Shown here: one piece after another, positions 9,001 through 15,523 of the stretch
Numbering within the stretch: the stretch's first letter is position 1
Layout: each line of letters begins with the position of its first letter
DNA from: Thermoflexales bacterium
GTDB taxonomy: Bacteria > Chloroflexota > Anaerolineae > B4-G1 > SLSP01
Reading direction: 5' to 3'
NCBI GenBank assembly: GCA_007130345.1
Contig: SLSP01000412.1
Span: forward strand, 1 to 20,953
Length of the DNA stretch: 20,953 bases
Translations under genes and position numbers: made by a program
The notes under the pieces: generated by a model
The model's database searches: none
Seen by the model: only the letters and a program-made list of their open reading frames with translations
Told to the model about the DNA's origin: nothing

Positions 9001-9672
9001 GAACCAGACCCGCCCATCCGGCGTGGTCACTTCCATCTCCTGGTCTTCGCCCGTTTCCAGGGCAAGCAACACCGGACACACCTCACACGGTTCATAACGT
9101 TGGAGCCACATTGTGTAACAATGCTGCCCCACCAGGTCTGCAGGTTCCAGCCCTACGGACTCCGCGGCTGCCCGGTTAACCCATTGAATTTTCAAATCGG
9201 GGGTGCAATACATAAACAATTCCTGCGTCGAGTTCAGGATCAGGGACTTCTCCCGTTCTGAGCGACGCAGGGCCTCTTGCGCGGCGCGCAACTCGCGCTT
9301 GAGGTGGATGCGCCGTTCCGCGCGCCGCAAGGCCGCTTCCAGCGCGGTATCGTTGACCGGCTTGGGCACGAAGTCCGAGACCCCGTGCCGCAACGCCCGG
9401 ATGACGGTGTTGATGTCGCTGTGCCCGGTGACGAGAATCACATCGGCATCGGGATCGCGCGCGTGGAGCGCGCGCGTCACTTCCAGGCCGCTCATCCCCG
9501 GCATCTTGAAGTCGATCATCACAATGCCGGGCTTGGTCTCCGCGTACTTCGCCAGCGCTTCCTCGCCATTCTTAGCGATCACAATCTCGTAGTTCAGCAG
9601 GCCGAGTAGCCGCTGATAAGCCTCCAGGATGCGGGGGTCGTCATCCACCAACAGGATGCGTTCGCGTGTCAT
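6025..9672 (-). CDS. Receiver-PAS-PAS-GAF-GAF-GAF sensor histidine kinase
   Basis: A 1215-aa cytoplasmic sensor kinase with no membrane segment seen. An N-terminal receiver (about 1-125) has phosphoacceptor D54 in VMIDFKMPGM. A PAS domain (about 140-260) carries the cysteine motif GQHCYTMWLQRYEPCEVCP, and a second, more diverged PAS (about 265-410) is followed by a coiled coil. Three GAF domains then span about 465-610, 630-790 and 795-965. The HisKA domain has H997 in ASIAHEINNPLQ, and the HATPase_c domain has NLVLNAIDAM, DSGAGI and the G-rich GSGTGLGL. Its ATG overlaps the TGA of the upstream MEDS kinase by 4 bp (ATGA), implying translational coupling. The N-terminal receiver suggests it accepts phosphate from another kinase, most simply its partner. 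No DNA-binding output domain is present. The ligand is unknown. Confidence 0.93.
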   Translation of the reverse strand: MTRERILLVDDDPRILEAYQRLLGLLNYEIVIAKNGEEALAKYAETKPGIVMIDFKMPGMSGLEVTRALHARDPDADVILVTGHSDINTVIRALRHGVSDFVPKPVNDTALEAALRRAERRIHLKRELRAAQEALRRSEREKSLILNSTQELFMYCTPDLKIQWVNRAAAESVGLEPADLVGQHCYTMWLQRYEPCEVCPVLLALETGEDQEMEVTTPDGRVWFVRGYPVRDEAGEIVGLVELTQDITRRRRAEIAAQRSEARYRRMFEGAAVSLWEEDITELRAALQDLQAQGVTDLDAYMKAHPDFVERAIALIQVLNVNSRTLELYGAASKDELLGSLAKSSVRDALDDFRAELLIIADPAGGIFEKETRAKTLQGETLHILLRITIPPITDPVPTMLVSVTDITARKRAEAALQRAHDELELRVQNRTVELTRANRQLEEEIVERERAEASLRRFADEQATLYAITAAAAQFLERDELLHATLDAVVPTLRADGGWITLTEHPAEPNPDIAAHSGLDAAFVAAYAHIDLSECPWNADDTVPKIAPWQAELCTHIPTALLEEHGLSAHHCVPLYAGSQVLGVLNLVWRSPPQTPPNPDLLLAIGQQVGIALHNAQLYAAARQVNRLRILNAIASAAISSLDLDIVLREALVLICEALDAEEGSILLRDEDTGALVFAQTLSPAEGLVLGQRIAPGQGIAGWVAERGESLRVNDVQEESRWFAGVDEATGFVTRSLLCVPLIYRDQVTGVLEVVNKRAGRFSDEDLHLLEAAAASAAAAIDNARLFADTLQRADEMARINEIGVALAASLDIDEVVETALHRIQRFFAADGVLLLQVEHPSDTIPRLAYAGLDEQIIDISEVFPLNNDFNQTLMQQHQPALIADTQVDTRWPPAYNDYAIHYMRRPVRAVMVMPLQVRDRVIGTFTVASDTPHAYSEDDVQTLQTLSVTLAVALDNARLYRELKASLQQQQETQDRLIHTEKMAALGRLAASIAHEINNPLQAVEGYLEMSREKLRRPDQQARIAGYLDVTIGEIERISDIVRQMHEFYRPIRDGLGSIDIHAILESVLTLSAKQLEHSRVTVTRRWDAERAIVAGNADQLKQVFLNLVLNAIDAMPDGGNLHIRTQADTLPEFRGMGTGPALCITFTDSGAGISADVLPHIFEPFFTTKGSGTGLGLSISYGIIESHSGEMSVESAVNAGTTFTIRLPVVET

Positions 9673-11987
9673 ACCACGCCCCCCGCCGCCGGGAAGGAGA
9701 GGCTGAAGGTCGTGCCCCTGCCCTCCCGGCTCTCGCAGAGGATTTCACCGCCAATCTCGGAGATAATCCCATAGCTGATGGACAGGCCCAGGCCGGTGCC
9801 TTCGCCCACTGGCTTGGTGGTGAAGAACGGTTCGAAGAGGCGCGCTTGCGCTTCCTCTGAGATGCCGCAGCCGTTATCGCGCACGCGCGCTACCACCGTA
9901 TTGCCCTCGGTGGCAGTCGAAATTTCCAACAATTTGTGATAGCCCTCCGGCTCGTCGGCGGCGCGGCGGGCCAGCGCGTACTCGGCGTTGCTGATGAGGT
10001 TGATGAAGACCTGTTCCAACTTGTGCGGATCGGCCTGAATCGGGGGCAAATCCGGCTCCAGATCGAGGGTCAGCGTTACATCATGGAGGCGCAATCGCTC
10101 TTGGACGAGAATCAGGCTGTCGCGGATGGGCTGGTTCAGGTTGATGGTGGTGCTATGCCCCCCGGCGATGCGGCCAAACGAGCGCAAGTGTTGCGTGATA
10201 TGCTGCACCCGATCCACATCCTCCTCGATGGCCTGGGCAATGGCGTGGACTTCGGGGCGGGAGAAGACGTGCTCCGCCGCGTCGGGAGCGGAAATGCGCC
10301 GCAGATACGTGGCATCGAAAAGGATAGCGGTCAAGGGCTGGTTGATCTCGTGGGCGACGCCCGTCGCCATCTCCCCTAGCGAGGCCAGCTTCCCGGCGTG
10401 GATCACTTTGGCGCGGGCCTGCTCCAATTCCAGCACCTTCTCATCCACCAGGCGCTCCAGTCGCTCGGTATAGGCGCGTAACTGCTCTTCCATTACCTGC
10501 CGCTCGGTGATGTCGCGCGCCACAGAGAGGATGACCGGTGCCCCCTCCACCTCAAAACAGTGGGCGTTGACCTCTACGGGGATTTCTGTCCCATCTTTGG
10601 CGATATGCACCGTCTCGAAGAGCACATGGCCCTGCGCCAACAGAGTTTGCGTAATCTCCGGGATCGCCGCTTGCCGTTCCGGGCTGTCGATGTCCACGGG
10701 CGTGCGGGCCAATAATTCCTCGCGGGTGTAGCCCAGGCGCTCGCAGGCCACGTCGTTGACGGCGATAAAGTGCCCCGCCCCATCCTCGTGTACGCGGTGC
10801 GCGAAGACCGCGTCGCCGCTGGCGTTGAAGAGCGCGCGATACCACGCCTCGCGGGCCTGGAGCGCCTCCAGGGTGCGACTGTTCATCAAGGCGACGGCGG
10901 CCAGTTCTCCCAGGACGCCCACCAGCCGGGCGTCGTTGTCGTCGAAGCCGCCGGGCTTGTTCGCCAGCCCCATCAGCCCCACCACCTTGCCTTCGATGGG
11001 CAAAGGCCCGAACATCACCTGGTGCAGGGGACTGTGGCCCGCCGGGATATACTTAATCCACTGGCTGGTGTCGAAGTGGTTGTCGTAGACCACCTGCCCG
11101 GTGCGATAGGCCGCCTCGCGCAGGCCCCGGATGGGCATCGGCAGTTCGGGATCGACGGTACACAGCTCGCCGCCGGAATCGAGGAACAGCACCTCGTTCT
11201 CGTCGCCCTCGTCGGAGAGCAAGGCCACGTAGCCGGAGGTCGCGCCGGTCAGCCGCTTGCCGATGTCGAAGATGATGCGCGCCGCGTCCTCGAACTCGCG
11301 GTGCGCCAGGATGGCGCGGGCGGCCTTCAGCAGCAGGGAGACCTCCATCGCGCTTTGGTGGGCGGCATCGACGGCGCGCTGCATCGCCTTGAGGTTGGTC
11401 AGCCGCGTGTCCAGCTCGATTTCGGCGTGGGAGGCGGCGCGCAACTTGTCGGGCGGCGCGTAGCACACGTTGTCGCACGGCTCCGTGTCCACAATCAGGT
11501 GCGGATGGGTGCGCAGCACGTTCAGCAGCACCTCGGCGGGGAAGCGGCGGCGGTCATACTGGCACAGGGCGACGCACGCCTGCGCCGCGAAGAAGGCGTG
11601 AAGCTGCGCCTCATACTCCACCAGCGTGTCGAAGTCCGCGAAGTACTCGATGGCCCAGCACATATCGCTGGTGACGCGCAGCGCGGTGAAGCCCTCATCC
11701 AGAGCTTGCGCCACCTCGCGGGTCAGCCAGGCGATGATGGTCTGCGGGTCGAAGCGCCCGCCGGGCGTGTAGACTTCTGCGGGTAACAGCGCCAGTTGGC
11801 CGCGCTCCTGGGCGGCGTCCACGTCAATGCCGGCGTCCCGCAGCCGGGTCTCTGGGGACTTCCCCACGCAGAACACCTTCTCATCGCGCGCCAGCCCGTC
11901 CGCAATAAAGGCTGGAACCACGGCCTGCCAGGCTTCTTCGGACTCATAAATATACCCGATGTGGTTTTTATGTTTATTCCAAGCCAT
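9669..11987 (-). CDS. MEDS-GAF-PAS sensor histidine kinase
   Basis: A 772-aa soluble kinase. Residues about 8-185 form a MEDS domain, the sensory domain named from methanogens, methylotrophs and DcmR; typical segments are HIGYIYESEEAW, LRVTSDMCWAIE and ALCQYDRRRFPAEVLLNVLR. A GAF domain (about 215-370) and a PAS domain (about 380-505) follow, then a coiled coil. The HisKA domain has H546 in GVAHEINQPLTA, and the HATPase_c domain contains NLISNAEYAL, DNGCGIS and GEGTGLGL. There is no receiver, so phosphate must pass to a partner, plausibly the receiver-first kinase whose start overlaps this stop by 4 bp. The ATG is supported by AAAGAGGTG (complement of 11991-11999). A predicted promoter lies at 12029-12057. 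The MEDS ligand is not deducible; DcmR responds to dichloromethane, but that cannot be carried over. Confidence 0.93.
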   Translation of the reverse strand: MAWNKHKNHIGYIYESEEAWQAVVPAFIADGLARDEKVFCVGKSPETRLRDAGIDVDAAQERGQLALLPAEVYTPGGRFDPQTIIAWLTREVAQALDEGFTALRVTSDMCWAIEYFADFDTLVEYEAQLHAFFAAQACVALCQYDRRRFPAEVLLNVLRTHPHLIVDTEPCDNVCYAPPDKLRAASHAEIELDTRLTNLKAMQRAVDAAHQSAMEVSLLLKAARAILAHREFEDAARIIFDIGKRLTGATSGYVALLSDEGDENEVLFLDSGGELCTVDPELPMPIRGLREAAYRTGQVVYDNHFDTSQWIKYIPAGHSPLHQVMFGPLPIEGKVVGLMGLANKPGGFDDNDARLVGVLGELAAVALMNSRTLEALQAREAWYRALFNASGDAVFAHRVHEDGAGHFIAVNDVACERLGYTREELLARTPVDIDSPERQAAIPEITQTLLAQGHVLFETVHIAKDGTEIPVEVNAHCFEVEGAPVILSVARDITERQVMEEQLRAYTERLERLVDEKVLELEQARAKVIHAGKLASLGEMATGVAHEINQPLTAILFDATYLRRISAPDAAEHVFSRPEVHAIAQAIEEDVDRVQHITQHLRSFGRIAGGHSTTINLNQPIRDSLILVQERLRLHDVTLTLDLEPDLPPIQADPHKLEQVFINLISNAEYALARRAADEPEGYHKLLEISTATEGNTVVARVRDNGCGISEEAQARLFEPFFTTKPVGEGTGLGLSISYGIISEIGGEILCESREGRGTTFSLSFPAAGGVV

Positions 11988-12003
11988 GTAGCACCTCTTT
12001 GGG

Positions 12004-12102
12004 CGTCAAACGTCAGACGTCAAACGCCATGATACAAAAACTATAGAAGTATGACAAGCCATTGTGTCATCGGTTTTGACGTTTGACGCCTGACGTTTGA
12101 CG
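12004..12102. repeat. Facing heptanucleotide arrays flanking the sensor-operon promoter
   Basis: The left arm 12004-12026 reads CGTCAAA CGTCAGA CGTCAAA CG. The right arm 12080-12102 is its reverse complement with 22 of 23 positions matching. Each arm is itself a period-7 tandem repeat. The 53-bp loop holds the predicted -35/-10 pair of the MEDS kinase gene and a dyad ATGACA-8-TGTCAT (12051-12070). It may be a regulatory site, a cruciform or simply a dispersed repeat. Confidence 0.75.
12029..12057 (-). promoter_or_regulatory. Sigma70-type promoter of the sensor-kinase operon
   Basis: On the minus strand, TTGTCA (complement of 12052-12057), a 17-bp spacer and TATCAT (complement of 12029-12034) each match consensus at five of six positions. 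Transcription would start near 12022, inside the downstream heptad arm. The -35 box overlaps the dyad ATGACA-8-TGTCAT, a possible operator. Confidence 0.55.
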
Positions 12103-12137
12103 AGTCATTAACACATAGCAAAATGGTTAAAAAGTCC

Positions 12138-12237
12138 AAAAATCCGATTTTTCCACACGCGACCTACTAAATATATGAAATTCGCACGCGGAAAATCTAC
12201 ATCTCGTATCAAGTTTCTAAAAAATCGGATTTTTTAG
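12138..12237. promoter_or_regulatory. AT-rich block with two related hairpins, possible weak terminator of the crt operon
   Basis: Two small hairpins share one motif. AAAAAT-ccg-ATTTTT lies at 12138-12152, and CTAAAAAAT-cgg-ATTTTTTAG lies at 12217-12237 (9-bp stem, 3-nt loop). The second lies about 30 bp past the crtY stop and could end that transcript, although the stem is almost pure A-U. The stretch between them is strikingly AT-rich for this genome. Together with the heptad arrays it fills the gap 12000-12266. Confidence 0.35.
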
Positions 12238-12266
12238 GATTCTTTCAGGTGAGTCAAACATGCCCT

Positions 12267-13439
12267 CTAACGAAGCCTGCGTGTGTGTAAGTGAATCCAT
12301 GCCCGGATGAACGGCCACGACGGGACGGAGGCCATCAGGCGCAGGTTTTCGTACACATCGCCCTCCTCATCCAGAAAACGGAACAGACGGTCGAGGGGAT
12401 TGTTGCGGAACATTGCGGTGAAGGCAGTCTGCCCCAGGTCGCCATGATACTGGAGGATGTCCAGCAAGATCGCGTCGAAGGTGCGATAGCGGCGCGGCGG
12501 CGCGGGCAGGTCGAAGGGATGGCCGCGCGCGCGCAGCGAGCGGATGATGGCGGCGGCGTCCCGTTGGATGCGGAGGAAGGCGTAGCCGGTGGACGCCTTG
12601 ACGCGCCCGCCCCGCGTCCCGATGTTGAGCACGCGCTGTCCGGCCCGTCGCTCGGCGGGATGCTCCGTCATCGGGATGAGGTCGCGTTCCTCTTCCAGGA
12701 TGCGGTACTCGCGCGCGCCGAGCACATCGGCGATGTAGGCGCGGAGCGCGGCCTCGTACTCCGCCAGCGGGAGCAGGTCTTTGGAAAAGAGCGTGTATTC
12801 CACCAGGCCCCGGCGCGCATCGTAGGGCAGCACGTAGACGAAGCGCATCGCCCCGCGCTGCGGCGTGCGGAAGTCGAACATGCGCGGGGTGGCGGGATCG
12901 AAGACCGGGGCGGCGGTCTCGATCTCCCATCCCAGGAAGTGCTGCGTGAGGTAGTGATAACGCCGCGTGAGAGGCCGGTACTCGGTGGCGCGATAACGGC
13001 TATCGAAGACCCAGTCGCCGGTGAAAGTCAGCGCGTTGACCAGGACTTCGGCGCGCTGCTTCTCCGGCCCCGCGGCATCCACCACGCGCTCCACCTCGCC
13101 GCGCAGAAAGTCCACGTTGGGCAGCGCGGTCAGCGCCTCGCGGGTGTGCCGGTAGAAGTCAAGGCCGCGCACCATCCGATAGCGATAGGGGGCCAGGTCG
13201 AACTCGCGCTCGAAGCCCGCCGCGATAAAGGCTATCCGATCCCAGGTGCGGTAGGCGAGGGCGTCGAAGGGCGACGGCTCGCGGCTCCAATAGCACCAGG
13301 TGTGGTCGTTATACGCCTTCACCACCGGGTCGATGATGAGCATTGCGCGGTCGCGGAACTCGGTCTGGCTCATGGCGTAGGCCAGGCTCAACCCGGCGCA
13401 TCCGCCTCCGGCGAAGATGAAGTCGTAGTGGTTGTTCAT
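12267..13439 (-). CDS. crtY: Lycopene cyclase (CrtY family)
   Basis: A 390-aa flavoprotein predicted to cyclise the ends of lycopene into beta-ionone rings. The N-terminus carries a dinucleotide-binding fold (FIFAGGGCAGLSLAYAM). Family-typical blocks follow: DHTWCYW near residue 45, FLGWEIET, MFDFRTPQ, FVYVLPY, VEYTLFS and the late IGTRGGRVKASTGYAF. Length fits CrtY-type cyclases (about 380-400 aa). The start is placed at the ATG at 13439 because it overlaps the crtB stop as ATGA; the same frame opens 16 codons earlier but that would run inside crtB. Translation is therefore probably coupled to crtB. Whether one or both lycopene ends are cyclised cannot be told from sequence. No other cyclase or desaturase is in the window. 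Confidence 0.88.
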   Translation of the reverse strand: MNNHYDFIFAGGGCAGLSLAYAMSQTEFRDRAMLIIDPVVKAYNDHTWCYWSREPSPFDALAYRTWDRIAFIAAGFEREFDLAPYRYRMVRGLDFYRHTREALTALPNVDFLRGEVERVVDAAGPEKQRAEVLVNALTFTGDWVFDSRYRATEYRPLTRRYHYLTQHFLGWEIETAAPVFDPATPRMFDFRTPQRGAMRFVYVLPYDARRGLVEYTLFSKDLLPLAEYEAALRAYIADVLGAREYRILEEERDLIPMTEHPAERRAGQRVLNIGTRGGRVKASTGYAFLRIQRDAAAIIRSLRARGHPFDLPAPPRRYRTFDAILLDILQYHGDLGQTAFTAMFRNNPLDRLFRFLDEEGDVYENLRLMASVPSWPFIRAWIHLHTRRLR

Positions 13440-14374
13440 CGATGTGCCCGCCACCAGATACCGGGCAACCGGCGGAGCTTGCTCCATGTGCTGATGTGGG
13501 CGCGGCGGTTGAAAACGTCCATCCCGTGCGCTTCGATGTCGTCGAGGATGGCGGCGTAGAGTTCGGCGGCGGCGGCGATGGCGAATCGCCCGTCCCGGTG
13601 GAGCAAGCGCACGCCCGGCAGGGCTTCGGCATACAGGCGGCGCGCGCGCGCGATCTGGAAGCGCATCAGCGCGTGCCAGCGGGCGTCGGGCTGCCCGGCG
13701 GCGATGTCGGCCTCGGTGAGGCCGTGCGCGGCGAGTTCGTCTCGCGGCAGATAGAGGCGGCCCCGCGCCCAGTCCTCGCCTACGTCGCGCAGAATGTTGG
13801 TAAGCTGGAGTGCCACGCCCAGTTTGACCGCGTAAGGGATGGCCTCCGGCCCGTCGAACCCGACAATGTGCATCGCCATCAGCCCCACCGTCGAGGCGAC
13901 GCCGTAGCTGTAAGCTGCCAGGTCGGCGAAGGTGGCATAGCGCGTCTGGTGGAGGTCACGGGCCACGCCGTCCAGCAATTGCTCGATGTAGAGCGCGGGG
14001 ATACCGTAGCGCGCCTGTGTATCGGCCCAGGCCAGCAGCACCGGCCCATCGCGTTCGGGGTGCGCGCTCTGGACACGGCGTCGCCAATCGGCCAGCGCCG
14101 CGTCGGGATTGGCGGCCGGCGCGTCCACCAGGTCGTCACTGACGCGACAGAAAGCGTACAGGGCGCGGACGGCTCGCCGCTTTGCGCCGGGTAACAGCCC
14201 CGAAGCCAGGTGAAAGGTGCGGCTGTGCGCCTGGGTGATGGCGTCACAGTGCGCGTAAGCTTGCGCCAGTGCCACCGCGTCGGATGGGTGACGGTAGCGG
14301 TGGCGCGGCGCGTCCATCCCCTGGGTGGCCCGCGCTATGAGTTGATGTTCCCAGGAGGTCGTCGTGGAGTTCAT
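13436..14374 (-). CDS. crtB: Phytoene synthase (squalene/phytoene synthase family)
   Basis: A 312-aa prenyl-condensing enzyme predicted to join two geranylgeranyl diphosphates into phytoene, the first step of carotenoid synthesis. The two aspartate-rich Mg-diphosphate-binding motifs are present: DDLVD (D80, D81, D84) and DVGED (D197, D201). The substrate-site segments AHSRTFHLASGLLP and GRLYLPRDEL are also there. It sits 36 bp after the phosphatase gene and overlaps crtY by 4 bp, so the three are likely co-transcribed. AAGAG eight bases before the ATG is a weak ribosome site; a later in-frame ATG (MDAPRHRY) is possible. Pairing with a lycopene cyclase favours CrtB over a squalene-pathway HpnC/HpnD role. 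Confidence 0.93.
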   Translation of the reverse strand: MNSTTTSWEHQLIARATQGMDAPRHRYRHPSDAVALAQAYAHCDAITQAHSRTFHLASGLLPGAKRRAVRALYAFCRVSDDLVDAPAANPDAALADWRRRVQSAHPERDGPVLLAWADTQARYGIPALYIEQLLDGVARDLHQTRYATFADLAAYSYGVASTVGLMAMHIVGFDGPEAIPYAVKLGVALQLTNILRDVGEDWARGRLYLPRDELAAHGLTEADIAAGQPDARWHALMRFQIARARRLYAEALPGVRLLHRDGRFAIAAAAELYAAILDDIEAHGMDVFNRRAHISTWSKLRRLPGIWWRAHR

Positions 14375-14410
14375 TGCAAAGGCTCTTAATGTCCGAGGAC
14401 TAAAATGCCA

Positions 14411-15379
14411 TCAGGACGCATCGGCGTACTCCGGCGGCTGCAACAGCGCGCGGAGCATCGTTTCGGGGTCCTCGGCCATGCTGCTGGCTCTGGCGATGTT
14501 CCGCAGATGGCGGCGCAAGATGCTGATTTGCGGCTCCAACACGTCCCAGGCGGCCTCGTCGTCGAGGCCCTGGGTGGCGTGAACCAGTCGCCAGATCTCC
14601 TCGCGTGCCCAGGTCAACAAAATCTCGGCGTGGGCATCGATCAGGTCTCCGGTGACTCCGGGGTCGCCGGAGATTTGTTCGTCGGCTAATTGCGCGCGAT
14701 AGTGCATAGGGCCTCCTGCTCCCAAGCTATAGGCGATCCCCGCCTCTAGCGCGGGTGCCTCGCTCGGTTCTGCGGTCGACTCGGGGGAATTGTCTCCAGA
14801 GGTCGCGGCGAATCGAGCTATGGCCTCGATCTGGGGCGGTGTGGGGCGGATGAAAGATCGCACCCGGCGGATGGTCTCCCAGGCCGCGTCGGGGGATAGC
14901 CCGGTGGAGACGAGATAGGCGGCGGCGATGGTGGGGGCGCGTCCCACGCCGGCCGCGCAATGGATGTAGACACCGCGCCCGGCGGCGATCTGCGCGGTGA
15001 TAAAGGCCGCGCCGCGCGCGAGATCCTCTGGGGCTGGCGCGTAATCGTCAGGGATGGCGAGCCAGAGATACTGGTCGAGGGCCACGCCGCGTTGCGCGTC
15101 ATCGGACTCGGCGCGCATGTTGACTACCGCCTGGATACCCAGGTCGCGCATCTTGGACAATCCCCGGCGGTGATGCTGGCCGCCCACGAAGAGTTGGGGG
15201 CGCACCTGGCTGTAGCGGGGTGGTGAGAAGCCGCCGAAGCGCCGGGCCAGTTTGTCGTGAAGCCAGTGCCACGTCGCGCGGAGTCCCTGTTCGCGCAGGC
15301 GGCGGTAGGTGATATAGAGCAATTGCGCCGGAGGGAAGCGCCGCAAGCGCGTTTGGCGCGTAAAGACATCAGGATCCAT
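14411..15379 (-). CDS. Dual-specificity-type protein phosphatase with extra C-terminal domain
   Basis: A 322-aa cysteine-based phosphatase. The P-loop reads VYIHCAAGVGRAPTIAAAYL, with nucleophile C141 and R147 in the HCx5R signature. A likely general-acid aspartate lies in AIPDDY near 111. An N-terminal region of about 60 residues with basic helices precedes the domain. About 120 residues follow it, ending in a helical segment (ISGDPGVTGDLIDAHAEILL onward) of unknown role. The start is set at the ATG with GGAGG five bases upstream (complement of 15384-15388); a longer frame opening at 15457 would translate the heptanucleotide repeat and is rejected. It leads the operon with crtB and crtY, so control of pigment synthesis or of a cell-envelope target is possible, but the substrate is unknown. 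Confidence 0.87.
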   Translation of the reverse strand: MDPDVFTRQTRLRRFPPAQLLYITYRRLREQGLRATWHWLHDKLARRFGGFSPPRYSQVRPQLFVGGQHHRRGLSKMRDLGIQAVVNMRAESDDAQRGVALDQYLWLAIPDDYAPAPEDLARGAAFITAQIAAGRGVYIHCAAGVGRAPTIAAAYLVSTGLSPDAAWETIRRVRSFIRPTPPQIEAIARFAATSGDNSPESTAEPSEAPALEAGIAYSLGAGGPMHYRAQLADEQISGDPGVTGDLIDAHAEILLTWAREEIWRLVHATQGLDDEAAWDVLEPQISILRRHLRNIARASSMAEDPETMLRALLQPPEYADAS

Positions 15380-15413
15380 CCGTACCTCCGTTGTTGCGTA
15401 AGGGTGACATGGT

Positions 15414-15434
15414 TTTGACGTTTGACGCTTGACG
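15414..15434 (-). repeat. CGTCAAA heptanucleotide array (phosphatase leader)
   Basis: Three tandem 7-bp units, TTTGACG TTTGACG CTTGACG on the plus strand, the reverse complement of the CGTCAAA family. They lie in the predicted 5' leader of the phosphatase-crtB-crtY transcript. Confidence 0.7.
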
Positions 15435-15460
15435 ATCCGCAAGCGAACTATGTCCATAAA

Positions 15461-15488
15461 AGCATAGCACCCCTGTTGGGATCGTCAA
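15461..15488 (-). promoter_or_regulatory. Promoter of the phosphatase-crtB-crtY operon
   Basis: On the minus strand, TTGACG (complement of 15483-15488), a 16-bp spacer and TATGCT (complement of 15461-15466) with an upstream TGC give a good -35 and an extended -10. The start would be near 15454, leaving a leader of about 75 nt that contains the heptad array. Confidence 0.55.
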
Positions 15489-15523
15489 ATAGCGCGGGTA
15501 GGGCGGCTTGGAATGTGGCTCAA

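Noticed and set aside
13440..13487. Longer N-terminus for the lycopene cyclase
   Set aside because: It would lie inside crtB. The ATGA overlap at 13436-13439 and the FAD-fold position favour the later start.
15380..15457. Longer N-terminus for the phosphatase, starting at 15457
   Set aside because: The added 26 residues translate the heptanucleotide repeat, and the predicted transcription start (near 15454) lies after that codon. The downstream ATG has a strong ribosome site.
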